Below, in pieces: positions 19,129-28,613 of a DNA stretch of 64,000 nt (positions are counted from its first letter, which is position 1; each line of letters begins with the position of its first letter). Source of the stretch: Pseudorhodobacter sp. E13 (lineage in GTDB: Bacteria > Pseudomonadota > Alphaproteobacteria > Rhodobacterales > Rhodobacteraceae). The position numbers and the translations under genes were made by a program. The stretch covers positions 62,001 through 126,000 of the forward strand of contig NZ_RPEN01000157.1 of the NCBI RefSeq assembly GCF_003991405.1, written 5' to 3'. A model generated the notes under the pieces. The model ran no database searches, was not told the DNA's origin, and saw only the letters and a program-made list of their open reading frames with translations.

Positions 19129-19739
19129 TACTCTTTCAAAGTGCCCCGGATGTTTCACGTGAAACAGTTGATCGACTGCACGCTTTTTGTGATCTGGTCA
19201 AAAAGTGGAACCCTGCGATCAACCTCGTTTCGAAATCCAGTATCGAATCGATCTGGAAGCGCCATGTCGAAGATTCCGCGCAAATTTTTCCTCTGATCCC
19301 TCAGCATTGTTCTCATATCGTTGATATTGGAAGTGGTGGAGGCTTTCCCGCAATCGTTCTGGCGATCTTGTCAAAGGAGTTTGCGCCGGAGCGTCGTTTT
19401 ACTTTGATCGAGTCAGATCAGCGCAAGGCCGCATTTTTGAGGGAGGCGGTGCGCCATTTACAGTTGAACGCAAATATTATCCCGGAAAGGGCAGAATTGT
19501 TGCCACCGCTTGAAGCGGATGTTCTTTCAGCAAGGGCGTTGGCTTCTCTTTCTGTGCTTTTACAGTTGGCCCAACGGCACTTAATCAGTGGTGGCACCTG
19601 CCTCTTTCCGAAAGGTGCGACCCATCTTGCAGAAGTCGCAGAGGCAAAGAAAGAATGGGCTTTCGAGTATGAAGCGGTGCCAAGTGAAACTGATGACAAT
19701 GGTGTCATATTGAGAATTCAGGATATCAAACATGTCTGA
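19125..19739 (+). CDS. rsmG: 16S rRNA (guanine527-N7)-methyltransferase RsmG
   Basis: 204 aa SAM-dependent enzyme that methylates N7 of G527 in 16S r[25 protein letters not shown] is the family signature, followed by the SAM-binding loop [15 protein letters not shown] and a second motif [17 protein letters not shown]. The start overlaps the mnmG stop (ATGA), and the 3' end overlaps parA by 8 nt. Codons 9-14 (DVSRET) are a perfect parS site. Loss of RsmG gives low-level streptomycin resistance in several bacteria. Confidence 0.95.
   Translation: MILFQSAPDVSRETVDRLHAFCDLVKKWNPAINLVSKSSIESIWKRHVEDSAQIFPLIPQHCSHIVDIGSGGGFPAIVLAILSKEFAPERRFTLIESDQRKAAFLREAVRHLQLNANIIPERAELLPPLEADVLSARALASLSVLLQLAQRHLISGGTCLFPKGATHLAEVAEAKKEWAFEYEAVPSETDDNGVILRIQDIKHV
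19151..19166. other. parS site 2 (rsmG codons 9-14)
   Basis: TGTTTCACGTGAAACA, an exact 16-bp match to the palindromic ParB-binding consensus. It is inside the rsmG reading frame and about 0.6 kb before parA. Confidence 0.95.
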
Positions 19740-20559
19740 CCCGGCCAAACATGGCGCCCCCAGAATTATCGCGATCGCAAACCAGAAGGGCGGTGTTGCC
19801 AAGACCACGACGACGATTAACCTCGCCGCAGGTCTAGCGGAGCTTGGTGCGAAGGTGCTGGTTGTCGATCTGGATCCGCAGGGTAATGCATCAACCGGGC
19901 TTGGGATTGAATTGGCTAGCCGCAGCCTTACGACTTACGACCTGATGGTCGAAGAAGCGCCGTTGGATTTGGTGGTTCATGCGACCGCGTTGGAGAATAT
20001 TTTTGTTTGCCCGGCCAATTCAGATCTTTCATCGGCAGATATGGAGCTGGTGGCCAATGAAAAGCGTAGCTTTTTGTTACATGATGCCTTGCGGCAGCCA
20101 GCGATGGCAGATTTGTCTTTCGATTTTGTCCTGATCGATTGCCCGCCTTCACTCAGTCTTTTGACTGTCAATGCCTTGGTGGCCTGCCATTCGGTCCTGA
20201 TTCCACTGCAAAGTGAGTTTTTTGCGCTGGAAGGCCTATCGCAATTGATGTTGACCGTGCGGGAGATCAGGCAAACTGCCAATAGTGATCTGCGGATAGA
20301 GGGGGTTTTGCTTACCATGTATGACAAGCGTAACAACCTTTCGCAGTTGGTTGAAGCGGATGCGCGCGAAAATCTTGGAGAGCTTGTTTTCAAGACTATG
20401 ATTCCGCGCAATGTTCGGGTGAGCGAGGCGCCATCATATGCGCTGCCGGTCCTGTCTTATGATAGCGCATCAAAGGGGTCGGAGGCCTATCGCGCCCTTT
20501 CGCAGGAGATAGCAGAGCGGTATGGTTTGGCTCAGAAAGAAACAAGGAGCGCGCAGTGA
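19732..20559 (+). CDS. parA: chromosome-partitioning ATPase ParA
   Basis: 275 aa. ParA dimers bind DNA non-specifically with ATP and move ParB-parS complexes apart. The deviant Walker A KGGVAKTT is at residues 19-26, and DLDPQGNASTGLG, LIDCPPSLSLLT and IPRNVRVSEAPS are conserved family blocks. About ten N-terminal residues precede the first strand, as expected for a chromosomal Soj-type protein without a DNA-binding extension. It overlaps rsmG by 8 nt, and its stop overlaps the parB start (TGATG). Confidence 0.97.
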   Translation: MSDPAKHGAPRIIAIANQKGGVAKTTTTINLAAGLAELGAKVLVVDLDPQGNASTGLGIELASRSLTTYDLMVEEAPLDLVVHATALENIFVCPANSDLSSADMELVANEKRSFLLHDALRQPAMADLSFDFVLIDCPPSLSLLTVNALVACHSVLIPLQSEFFALEGLSQLMLTVREIRQTANSDLRIEGVLLTMYDKRNNLSQLVEADARENLGELVFKTMIPRNVRVSEAPSYALPVLSYDSASKGSEAYRALSQEIAERYGLAQKETRSAQ

Positions 20560-21467
20560 TGGAAAAGAAGCAAGAACGTCGCGGTTTGGGGCGCGGTTTG
20601 TCAGCCTTAATGGCGGATATCAATGCGACGGCTGACAAGGACGGTCAGGCTGTCGATGTGCGCCGTTCGGATATCGTCGTTGCTGTTGAAAACTTGTTTC
20701 CCAATCCAAATCAGCCACGCCGGGATTTCACGCCCGAAGCACTTGAGGATCTTGCGAATTCGATCAAGCAGAAGGGGGTGTTGCAACCGCTCATCGTTCG
20801 CCCGCGTGCCGAGCAAGGCACTTATGAAATTGTTGCGGGGGAGCGGCGTTGGCGCGCGGCTCAGATGGCGCAACTCCATCGTTTGCCCGTTTTGGTGCGG
20901 GAGTTCTCGGATACCGAGGTGTTGGAGGTCGCAATTATTGAGAATATTCAGCGTGCGGATCTGAATGCGATTGAAGAGGCAGCGGGTTTTCGGCAGTTGA
21001 TGGATCGTTTTGGGCATACCCAAGAAAAGATTGCCGAAGCTTTGTCTAAAAGCCGGAGTCACATCGCAAATCTATTGCGGTTGTTGACCTTGCCTGATGA
21101 TGTGCAAGCCTTTGTTCGGGAGGGAAAGCTTTCTGCTGGTCATGCCCGCGCACTGATCACAACAACTGATCCATCGCGTTTGGCAAAAGTCGCGATTGAA
21201 AAGGGGCTTTCAGTTCGCGAAACAGAGCGGCTTGCGCGGGAATCGGCGGAACCATCGGCCACGAGAAAAAATGCCGGTCCACGGGCGACGCCCGAGAAGG
21301 ATGCCGATACGCGCGCTTTAGAGGCTGATCTGAGCGCCAATTTGCGCATGGCGGTCAGCATCAATCATGAGCCGGGCGGGGAGCGTGGGACGCTGACAAT
21401 CAGGTATAACACCTTGGATGATCTCGATAACCTGTGTCGCACATTGTCTTTGATGGATAGGGACTAA
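20559..21467 (+). CDS. parB: chromosome-partitioning protein ParB
   Basis: 302 aa. ParB binds parS, spreads as a CTP-dependent clamp and stimulates ParA. The N-terminus RRGLGRGLSALMAD is the ParA-interacting segment. The CTP-binding/ParB domain follows with PNPNQPRRDF, GERRWRAAQ and IENIQRADLNAIEEA, then the helix-turn-helix KIAEALSKSRSHIANLLRLL that reads parS, and a C-terminal dimerisation region. AAGGAG lies 9 nt before ATG 20559; an in-frame GTG at 20556 is less likely. Only 7 nt separate it from the convergent hemW. Confidence 0.97.
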   Translation: MEKKQERRGLGRGLSALMADINATADKDGQAVDVRRSDIVVAVENLFPNPNQPRRDFTPEALEDLANSIKQKGVLQPLIVRPRAEQGTYEIVAGERRWRAAQMAQLHRLPVLVREFSDTEVLEVAIIENIQRADLNAIEEAAGFRQLMDRFGHTQEKIAEALSKSRSHIANLLRLLTLPDDVQAFVREGKLSAGHARALITTTDPSRLAKVAIEKGLSVRETERLARESAEPSATRKNAGPRATPEKDADTRALEADLSANLRMAVSINHEPGGERGTLTIRYNTLDDLDNLCRTLSLMDRD

Positions 21468-21474
21468 TCCTCCG

Positions 21475-22665
21475 CTATTCGGCCATCAGCTTCTCAATCA
21501 CGGCGTTCAGAACCAGCCGACCCGAGGGCGTTGCGCTGAGCCGGTTTTCCCTTCGGACAACCAATCCAAGGGATTCGAGGTCTGCAACAGTGGTTCGGTT
21601 CAGCGTCGATTTTGCAAGACGGCTGTATCGTTCCAGATCAATGCCGATGTCCCGCCTCAGGCCCATCATAAGGTATTCTGTTCCCTGCTCTGCGCTTGAA
21701 AGCAGATCCCGGCGCTCCTTCGGTGCGCCAGCCTCGATGCTTTCAAGCCATGCTGTTGGGTTTGATGTGGCCTCGGTGCTCCATCTACACCCGTCAAGGC
21801 TAAGGCGGCCATGTGCACCCGGTCCAATGCCAATATAATCACCAGCATTCCAATAGATGCAGTTGTGGCGTGATTCTTGGCTGTCTTTGGCGTAGTTTGA
21901 GACTTCGTAGCTCTTATACCCTGCCGCATTCGTAGCGTCTTGGGTAGCCAGATACATGTCTGCACCCAGATCTTCGTCTGGCAGTCCTTTCAACAGGCCG
22001 CGCCGGAACCGATCACCGAAGGCCGTGCCGTCCTCTATCGTTAATTGATAAAGGGATAGGTGCCCATTCGCAATTTGTAGGGCTTGATCCAGTTCCGCTT
22101 GCCACGCTGCAAGGGATTGCCCTTGTCGCGCGTAGATCAGATCAAAGCTCGTCCGGTCAAAGGTCTTTTGTGCGATCTTTATCGCAGCGAGCGAATCTGC
22201 AACGCTGTGTAGCCTGCCAAGCGCTTTCAGATCCGTATCGTTCAGGGCTTGAACGCCGATTGAAACACGGTTGACGCCTGCTTGCCGATACGCTGCAAAA
22301 CGGCCCGCCTCCACGGAACCGGGATTTGCCTCCATAGTGATTTCTATATCGTTTGCCGTTGGCCATGCAGCGCGAACTTTTGCAATAATGGCATCGACAA
22401 TTTCGGGTGCCAGCAGTGACGGCGTGCCCCCACCAAAAAAGACGGTTTGAAGGATGCGGCCGGGCGTTTCCGCAGCAGCGCGGTCTATTTCCCGCAAATA
22501 GGCATCCCGCCATCTGGCTTGATCAATCTTCGCCGCAACATGACTGTTGAAATCGCAATAGGGGCATTTCGACTGGCAAAAGGGCCAATGGATATACAAT
22601 CCGAAACCACCTTGCTGCCAATCCTCTGCCAGTGGCCGAGCTTTTAAAGGTTTCACGTGAAACAT
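21475..22665 (-). CDS. hemW: HemW, radical SAM heme chaperone
   Basis: 396 aa radical SAM protein related to HemN. The cluster motif is C30-x3-C34-x2-C37 (CQSKCPYC), and FFGGGTPSLL is the SAM-binding glycine motif. It lacks the extra N-terminal region of true HemN coproporphyrinogen dehydrogenases, so a heme-trafficking role is more likely. The first residues MFHVKP are encoded by parS site 3. The start lies inside the rdgB 3' end, overlapping it by 13 nt. Confidence 0.93.
   Translation of the reverse strand: MFHVKPLKARPLAEDWQQGGFGLYIHWPFCQSKCPYCDFNSHVAAKIDQARWRDAYLREIDRAAAETPGRILQTVFFGGGTPSLLAPEIVDAIIAKVRAAWPTANDIEITMEANPGSVEAGRFAAYRQAGVNRVSIGVQALNDTDLKALGRLHSVADSLAAIKIAQKTFDRTSFDLIYARQGQSLAAWQAELDQALQIANGHLSLYQLTIEDGTAFGDRFRRGLLKGLPDEDLGADMYLATQDATNAAGYKSYEVSNYAKDSQESRHNCIYWNAGDYIGIGPGAHGRLSLDGCRWSTEATSNPTAWLESIEAGAPKERRDLLSSAEQGTEYLMMGLRRDIGIDLERYSRLAKSTLNRTTVADLESLGLVVRRENRLSATPSGRLVLNAVIEKLMAE
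22649..22664. other. parS site 3 (hemW start / rdgB stop)
   Basis: On the minus strand TGTTTCACGTGAAACC, one mismatch at the last base of the parS consensus. The same 16 bp supply part of the hemW ATG (22665-22663) and the whole TGA stop of rdgB (22655-22653). It is 1.2 kb beyond the parB end. Confidence 0.85.
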
Positions 22666-23261
22666 CCCGCGACAAGTTTCCGAAAGGCATCGGCACGGTG
22701 GCTGATCAGATTTTTCTCGTCGGCGGGTATTTCGGCAAAGGTGCGTTCATGACCATCAGGTTGAAAAATAGGGTCATATCCATGCCCCAAATCACCGCGC
22801 ATCGGCCAAATGACGGACCCCGGCATCACACCTTCAAAAACTTCATCATGCCCATCGGGCCAAGCCATCACCAAAGTGCAGCGGAACTGAGCGGTGCGCG
22901 GGTAGGGTGCACTGATGGCCTCCAGTTCCCGCCAAGTCCGCTCCATCGCCATGGTGAAGTCGCGACCTGTCGGCGTTTCTGCCCAATCCGCAGTATAGAC
23001 ACCTGGCGCACCGCCCAAACCATCCACGCAAATTCCAGAGTCATCCGCCAAAGCCACAAGACCCGAGGCCTGAGCGGCGGCGTGGGCCTTGATCCGCGCG
23101 TTACCGATGAAGTTATCCTCTGTCTCCTGTGGTTCGGCCAGCCCAAGCTCCGCGCAAGAGGTCACTGCTACATCAAAACCATTCAAAAGCTCGCGAATTT
23201 CGGCAAGCTTTCCAGCGTTATGGGTGGCAACGACTAGCCGGTTATCTGAAAACTTCCGCAT
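22653..23261 (-). CDS. rdgB: non-canonical purine NTP pyrophosphatase (RdgB/HAM1)
   Basis: 202 aa. It removes dITP, XTP and similar damaged nucleotides from the pool. THNAGKLAEIRELL near residue 13 is the substrate-binding signature, and ALADDSGICVDGLGGAPGVYTADW carries the catalytic Asp pair. The C-terminal SHRADAFRKL is the conserved base-recognition end. Start 23261 sits just after the rph stop; a longer frame to 23291 overlaps rph and is less likely. The stop codon lies inside parS site 3. Confidence 0.95.
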   Translation of the reverse strand: MRKFSDNRLVVATHNAGKLAEIRELLNGFDVAVTSCAELGLAEPQETEDNFIGNARIKAHAAAQASGLVALADDSGICVDGLGGAPGVYTADWAETPTGRDFTMAMERTWRELEAISAPYPRTAQFRCTLVMAWPDGHDEVFEGVMPGSVIWPMRGDLGHGYDPIFQPDGHERTFAEIPADEKNLISHRADAFRKLVAGCFT

Positions 23262-23262
23262 C

Positions 23263-23976
23263 TTATGCCAGCGCCGCTTTCTGTGCGGCAACCAAACCCG
23301 CGCAACCTACTTCTGCCAGATCCATCAACTGCCCCATTTCCTCGCGTGAAAAGGTCGCGCCCTCTGCCGACATCTGAACCTCAATCGAGCGCGCGGTTCC
23401 CGTCAGGATGAAATTGCCATCGGTTCCGGCATTTGAATCTTCTGCATAATCAAGGTCAAGAACGGCTTGCCCGGCATAGATGCCGCAAGATACCGCAACC
23501 ACATGATCCACAATCGGGTCGCTGGTGATAACCCCGGCCTTCAACATCTGGTTCACGGCCAGCCGCAAAGCGACCCAACCACCGGTGATAGAGGCGCAGC
23601 GCGTGCCGCCATCGGCTTGCAAGACATCACAATCCACCACGATCTGACGCTCCCCAAGCGCTCTGCGGTCCACACCGGCCCGCAAGGCGCGACCGATCAG
23701 CCGTTGGATTTCTTGTGTGCGGCCTGTTTGCTTGCCCACCGCCGCCTCACGCCGATTGCGGGTGTTCGTGGCCCTTGGAAGCATGCCATACTCAGCCGTC
23801 ACCCAGCCTTGACCCGTATTCTTCAGAAACGAAGGCGCCTTCTCTTCAATTGAGGCAGAGCATAGCACATGCGTTTCACCCATTTTGATCAAACAAGACC
23901 CTTCGGCATGTTTCATGACGCCGGTTTCAATCGTGACATGGCGCATCTGGTCCAGGTTTCGTGCCGATGGTCGCAT
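23263..23976 (-). CDS. rph: ribonuclease PH
   Basis: 237 aa phosphorolytic 3'-5' exoribonuclease that trims tRNA 3' ends. [14 protein letters not shown] is the classic N-terminus, and [15 protein letters not shown] with [19 protein letters not shown] are family hallmarks. Start 23976 has GAGGAG at good spacing, which rules out the longer frame to 24042. It leads a compact rph-rdgB-hemW minus-strand unit and is divergent from hrcA. Confidence 0.97.
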   Translation of the reverse strand: MRPSARNLDQMRHVTIETGVMKHAEGSCLIKMGETHVLCSASIEEKAPSFLKNTGQGWVTAEYGMLPRATNTRNRREAAVGKQTGRTQEIQRLIGRALRAGVDRRALGERQIVVDCDVLQADGGTRCASITGGWVALRLAVNQMLKAGVITSDPIVDHVVAVSCGIYAGQAVLDLDYAEDSNAGTDGNFILTGTARSIEVQMSAEGATFSREEMGQLMDLAEVGCAGLVAAQKAALA

Positions 23977-24005
23977 TGGATCGCTCCTCAAATTGATATA
24001 TTGCT

Positions 24006-24035
24006 CAAATACCCATCGCTGGCCGAAGGATGCAA
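24006..24035 (-). promoter_or_regulatory. possible promoter of rph-rdgB-hemW
   Basis: On the minus strand TTGCAT (24035-24030), 18 nt, TATTTG (24011-24006), 30 nt before the rph start. Both boxes are degenerate; position in the divergent gap is the main support. Confidence 0.25.
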
Positions 24036-24095
24036 GCATCATTGACGAAAAGCCCTTGTTCTCATTAAGGTATAGGGCGCCTTGGGAACAAAGAA

Positions 24096-25175
24096 ATGAC
24101 CGACCAGAACAAACGCGCAGCCATCATGTCCGAGCTGAATGACCGATCCCGCGAGGTTTTTCGCAGGGTCGTTGAGGGCTATCTTGCGTCCGGTGATCCG
24201 GTTGGATCGCGAACGCTGTCGCGCACGATGTCCGAAAAGATCAGCGCCGCGACCATTCGCAACGTGATGCAGGATCTTGAATATCTTGGCCTCTTGGGCA
24301 GCCCGCACACGTCCTCCGGTCGCATCCCGACGCAAATCGGATTGCGGATGTTTGTCGACGGTGTGCTGGAGGTGGGCGAGGTAGCTGCCGAGGATCGTGA
24401 CAAGATTGATGCGACCTTTGGCCAAAATCAGCCGGATGTGACGACGATGCTGGATCGTGTCGGCTCCACCTTGTCCGGAATTACGCAGGGCGCCAGTCTG
24501 GTTTTGACGCCAAAACATGAAGCGCCGATCAAACACATTGAATTTGTCAGCTTAAACGCAGATCGCGCTCTGGTTGTTCTTGTCTTTGCAGACAGCCATG
24601 TCGAGAATCGCGTGTTCACCCCGCCGCCGGGCCAAACACCATCTTCGATGCGAGAGGCGGCTAATTTCCTGAATGCGCTGGCAGAGGGGAAAACGCTCTC
24701 GGAATTGCGCCAAAGCGTGACGGCGCAGATAAAGTCGCGCCGCCAAGAAATCGACGCGCTTGCGCGTGAACTGGTCGAAACTGGGCTTGTCCTGTGGGAA
24801 AACGCGGGAGAACAAAGCGAGCGGCTGATCGTTCGCGGGCGCTCGAATCTGCTTGATGGCTCCAACGAAGCCAAGGACTTTGACCGGATTCGTAGCCTCT
24901 TTGACGATCTGGAGCGCAAGCGCGATATCGCAGAATTTCTGGAACTTACCGAAGACGGCGAAGGTGTCCGCATTTTTATTGGCTCTGAGAACAAGTTGTT
25001 CTCACTTTCGGGGTCGTCTCTGGTCGTCTCTCCCTATATGAACGCTGATCGAAAGATTATAGGTGCCGTGGGTGTGATCGGGCCGACGCGGTTGAATTAT
25101 GGCCGCATCGTTCCCATCGTAGACTACACGGCCCAACTCGTCGGGCGGCTTATTTCAGATCGCTCGAAGGGGTGA
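24096..25175 (+). CDS. hrcA: heat-inducible transcription repressor HrcA
   Basis: 359 aa. HrcA represses chaperone genes by binding the CIRCE inverted repeat and is itself kept active by GroEL. The winged-helix N-terminus reads [19 protein letters not shown], then [18 protein letters not shown] and [20 protein letters not shown], all family signatures. The C-terminal segment [26 protein letters not shown] is also diagnostic. ATG 24096 is preceded by GGAACAAAG; 24126 is an alternative. No CIRCE copy is visible before it. It precedes grpE by 30 nt. Confidence 0.95.
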   Translation: MTDQNKRAAIMSELNDRSREVFRRVVEGYLASGDPVGSRTLSRTMSEKISAATIRNVMQDLEYLGLLGSPHTSSGRIPTQIGLRMFVDGVLEVGEVAAEDRDKIDATFGQNQPDVTTMLDRVGSTLSGITQGASLVLTPKHEAPIKHIEFVSLNADRALVVLVFADSHVENRVFTPPPGQTPSSMREAANFLNALAEGKTLSELRQSVTAQIKSRRQEIDALARELVETGLVLWENAGEQSERLIVRGRSNLLDGSNEAKDFDRIRSLFDDLERKRDIAEFLELTEDGEGVRIFIGSENKLFSLSGSSLVVSPYMNADRKIIGAVGVIGPTRLNYGRIVPIVDYTAQLVGRLISDRSKG

Positions 25176-25205
25176 CGCAGAGTGACGAAAGCAAGGAAAG
25201 ACAAA

Positions 25206-25763
25206 ATGGCGAATGAACAGGCAGCCAACGTAGAAACGCCGGAAATGGCTGAGGCCGAAGTAGATATGGCGCAGTTTGGGGCCGAGCCCGCGGTGGATGA
25301 AGTGGAACAACTGCGCGCAGAGCGGGATGACATGCGCGATCGTTTCATGCGAGCGCTGGCCGATGCTGAAAACGCCCGCAAACGTGGCGAGCGGGATCGG
25401 CGCGAGGCAGAGCAATACGGCGGTTCAAAACTAGCCCGCGATCTGTTGCCGGTTTATGACAATTTGCGCCGGGCGCTGGATGCCGCAACAGATCAACATC
25501 GCGCAGAAGCGGCCGCTTTGATTGAGGGGGTAGAGTTGACCCTGCGCGAATTGCTGAGCGTGATGACCAAGCATAACGTTACCCCGGTCGCGCCAGAGGT
25601 CGGCGACCAGTTTGATCCGCAATTGCATCAGGCCATGTTTGAAGCGCCTGTTCCCGGGACGAAGGCGGGTCAGATCATTCAAGTCATGACCGAAGGCTTC
25701 TTGTTGCATGATCGCCTGTTGCGGCCTGCGCAGGTTGGCGTTTCTTCGACTCCCGCAAACTGA
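25206..25763 (+). CDS. grpE: GrpE, nucleotide exchange factor of DnaK
   Basis: 185 aa. GrpE releases ADP from DnaK. An acidic N-terminus is followed by the long coiled coil VEQLRAERDDMRDRFMRALADAENARKRGERDR and the C-terminal beta-wing with GDQFDPQLHQAMFEAP and HDRLLRPAQVGVS. A GTG at 25182 would extend it, but AAGGAAAG at 25193-25200 points to ATG 25206. The pairing with hrcA is common and suggests shared stress control. The hairpin element copy B separates it from the convergent mutS. Confidence 0.96.
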   Translation: MANEQAANVETPEMAEAEVDMAQFGAEPAVDEVEQLRAERDDMRDRFMRALADAENARKRGERDRREAEQYGGSKLARDLLPVYDNLRRALDAATDQHRAEAAALIEGVELTLRELLSVMTKHNVTPVAPEVGDQFDPQLHQAMFEAPVPGTKAGQIIQVMTEGFLLHDRLLRPAQVGVSSTPAN

Positions 25764-25772
25764 CAGATGAAG

Positions 25773-25822
25773 GCAGGGGGGCTAGCCCCCCTGACCCCCC
25801 AGGATATTTGGGCCGAAAAGAA
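25773..25822 (-). repeat. intergenic AAATA/GC-hairpin element, copy B
   Basis: Read on the minus strand, directly after the mutS stop: TTTCGGCCCAAATATCC, then TGGGGGGTC and the 16-bp palindrome GGGGGGCTAGCCCCCC (25776-25791). It has the same layout as copies A, C, D and E. It also lies 10 nt past the grpE stop on the other strand. Confidence 0.8.
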
Positions 25823-25823
25823 A

Positions 25824-28466
25824 TCAGGACTTATTCGTCTGTTCTGCTTTTGCCTTCAGTTCATAGATCAGGTGCAGCGCTTCCATTGGCGTCAGGTTGT
25901 CTGGCAACAGATCACGGAGGCGTTGTTCTACTTCTGACGTTTTTTGCGTAGCTGGCGCAGGCCTTGGGGGGGCCGCGCGGAACAGTGGCAAATCATCGAT
26001 CAGTGTTTTTTGTTTGTTTCCGCCTTCGCGTTCGCCTGCTTCCAACGCTTCCAGCACCACGCGGGCACGATCGGTGACGGCTTCTGGCAAGCCCGCAAGT
26101 CGCGCGACCTGCACACCATAGGATCGGTCGGCCGCGCCTTTGCGGACCTCATGTAAGAAGATCACATCGCCTTGCCATTCCTTCACATTGACGGTAGCGT
26201 TTTCGACGCCCGCCAACTTGCCAGCGAGCGCGGTCATCTCATGGTAGTGAGTCGCAAAAAGGGCCCGGCATTGGTTTTTGTCGTGCAAATATTCCAGCGT
26301 TGCCCAAGCGATTGACAACCCATCATAGGTGGCCGTTCCGCGCCCGATTTCATCGAGAATGACCAAAGCCCTTTCATCCGCTTGATGCAGAATTGCGGCG
26401 GTTTCCACCATTTCCACCATGAAGGTGGAGCGCCCACGCGCGAGGTCGTCAGAGGCACCGACCCGGCTGAAAATCTGGCTGACAAGGCCAATATGCGCGC
26501 GGCGCGCGGGAACAAAGCTGCCAGCCTGTGCCAGCAAGGCAATCAACGCGTTCTGGCGCAGGAAAGTGGATTTACCGGCCATATTCGGCCCGGTCAGCAG
26601 CCAGATCGCAGCGGTTTTCTGGGCCGAGAGGTCACAATCATTGGCGATAAACGCCGCCCCGTTTTGTTTGCGCAGCGCCCTTTCGACCACCGGGTGCCGT
26701 CCGCCCTCAATCTCGAAGGCACGGCTGTTGTCGATCTTGGGCTCTGACCAGTTTTCATCGACAGCAAGATCGGCGAAGCTGGTGGCAAGATCAATTTCTG
26801 CAATCGCCCGTGCGGCGGCTGAGATCGCGCCGGCATGCGTCAGAACAGCCTCTCTCAAGCCAGAATAGTGCCGTTTTTCTATCTCTAGCGTCAGGTTGCC
26901 CGCATTCAGAATTCGGGTTTCCATGTCGGATAGCGGCACGGTCGTAAACCGGACTTGTCCCGCCGTGGTTTGCCGATGAATAAAGGTTTCTGACAGCGGG
27001 GACGACAGCATCTTGTCGGCGTGGGTGGTCGTTACATCGACAAAATAGCCCAGCACATTGTTGTGCTTGATCTTGAGTGAGCTGATACCGGTTTGCGTGA
27101 CATATTCTGCCTGCATGGCCGCGATCACGGCGCGCCCGTCATCGCGCAGTTTTCGCGCCTCATCAAGTTCAGCGTCATACCCCGGCGCGATAAAGCCGCC
27201 ATCGCGTGCCAGCATTGGGGGTTCTGCGACCAGCGCGGCTTGTAGTTGGTCAAGCAAATCGTCGTGACCGTTTAAATCAGTCGCGGCTTTTTGCAGCAGA
27301 ATTGGTCCTTGCGTGCCAATGGTCTCGGCAAGGATCGCGGCTTGCTCCAATCCGTTGCGGATGGCTGCCAGATCGCGGGGTCCGCCGCGGTCCAAGGCGA
27401 GGCGTGACAATGCGCGGTCAATGTCTGGGCAGCGGCGCAGGGCGTCGCGCAGATCGGTAGCAAAACGTCTCTGTTCCACCATAAACCGCACAGATTCCAG
27501 CCGTTCTTCGATGACCGAAATTTCGCGCGATGGGGCGGAAAGCCGCCGCTCCAGCAATCTGCCGCCGGCGGCTGTGGCGGTGCGATCCACCGCAGCCAGA
27601 AGGGAGCCTTCTTTGCCGCCAGACAGCGCGCTGGTAATCTCCAGATTGCGGCGGGTGGAGGCATCAATTTGAACCAAGCCACCCGGTTCTTCGCGGATCG
27701 GAGGGCGCAGCAAGGGGAGGTTGCCACGTTGTGTCAGGTCCAGATAATCGACCAAAGCCCCCATGGCCGATATTTCAGCGCGACCGAAATGGCCGAACCC
27801 CTCCAGTGAGGCAACGGAGAACAAATCGCAAAGTTTGCGTCCGGCCCCTGTGCTGTCAAAGCTGGAGCGTGCCATTTGGGTTAGCGCGGGCCCGTCTTCG
27901 ATTGAAAGATCAAACCCTTCTGCGACTAGAATTTCCTTAGGCGACAGCCGCGCCAGCTCCGGCCCCAGCCGCGTTGGCGGGCAGGGCATGACACGGAACT
28001 CTCCCGTCGAGATATCGCACCAGGCAAGGGCTGAATCGTCTCTAACTTCGGCAAAAGCGGCAAGAAAGTTATGCCGCCGGGCGTCCAGCAGCGTGTCTTC
28101 GGTGAGCGTGCCGGGGGTGACAAGCCGCACTACATCACGGGCCACAACGGATTTGGACCCGCGTTTCTTGGCTTCTGCCGGGTTTTCCATTTGCTCGGCG
28201 ATGGCGACGCGAAACCCTTTGCGGATCAGCGTCAGCAAATAGCCTTCGGCGGCATGGACCGGCACGCCACACATGGCGATATCTTCGCCCAGATGTTTGC
28301 CGCGTTTGGTCAGCGCGATATCCAGCGCGGCGGCGGCATTTACGGCATCTTCAAAAAACATCTCATAGAAATCGCCCATACGATAGAACAGCAGCGCATC
28401 GCGGTGCCGGGCCTTGATTTCAAGATATTGCGCCATCATCGGCGTCACGGTTTCTGTGTTCAACAC
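25824..28466 (-). CDS. mutS: DNA mismatch repair protein MutS
   Basis: 880 aa. The mismatch-reading motif is F33-Y-E35 in GDFYEMF. The middle contains the connector, lever and clamp regions. The ATPase has Walker A GPNMAGKST near residue 624 and Walker B LVILDEIGRGTATYDG, and a helix-turn-helix/dimerisation end follows. The start appears to be GTG 28466, with a GGGGGTG stretch just before it; the ATG pair in TPMMAQYLE is an alternative. It stands alone on the minus strand between grpE and a divergent glycosyltransferase. Confidence 0.97.
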   Translation of the reverse strand: MLNTETVTPMMAQYLEIKARHRDALLFYRMGDFYEMFFEDAVNAAAALDIALTKRGKHLGEDIAMCGVPVHAAEGYLLTLIRKGFRVAIAEQMENPAEAKKRGSKSVVARDVVRLVTPGTLTEDTLLDARRHNFLAAFAEVRDDSALAWCDISTGEFRVMPCPPTRLGPELARLSPKEILVAEGFDLSIEDGPALTQMARSSFDSTGAGRKLCDLFSVASLEGFGHFGRAEISAMGALVDYLDLTQRGNLPLLRPPIREEPGGLVQIDASTRRNLEITSALSGGKEGSLLAAVDRTATAAGGRLLERRLSAPSREISVIEERLESVRFMVEQRRFATDLRDALRRCPDIDRALSRLALDRGGPRDLAAIRNGLEQAAILAETIGTQGPILLQKAATDLNGHDDLLDQLQAALVAEPPMLARDGGFIAPGYDAELDEARKLRDDGRAVIAAMQAEYVTQTGISSLKIKHNNVLGYFVDVTTTHADKMLSSPLSETFIHRQTTAGQVRFTTVPLSDMETRILNAGNLTLEIEKRHYSGLREAVLTHAGAISAAARAIAEIDLATSFADLAVDENWSEPKIDNSRAFEIEGGRHPVVERALRKQNGAAFIANDCDLSAQKTAAIWLLTGPNMAGKSTFLRQNALIALLAQAGSFVPARRAHIGLVSQIFSRVGASDDLARGRSTFMVEMVETAAILHQADERALVILDEIGRGTATYDGLSIAWATLEYLHDKNQCRALFATHYHEMTALAGKLAGVENATVNVKEWQGDVIFLHEVRKGAADRSYGVQVARLAGLPEAVTDRARVVLEALEAGEREGGNKQKTLIDDLPLFRAAPPRPAPATQKTSEVEQRLRDLLPDNLTPMEALHLIYELKAKAEQTNKS

Positions 28467-28613
28467 CCACCCCCCGGTTTCGCCCCGACCCTACAAAACC
28501 CAAGGCCGAGGGGAAAGAGGCTTTGGCATCAACCGCTAAATCGGGTATATCAGGCCTCGCGAATTCGAAAATCTAGAGCGCATCCACAAAAGCCGCGCTA
28601 TCATACCAAAGCC

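Noticed and set aside
23977-24095. A CIRCE element before hrcA
   Set aside because: I looked for TTAGCACTC-N9-GAGTGCTAA and found neither half in this gap. HrcA here may act at groES or elsewhere.
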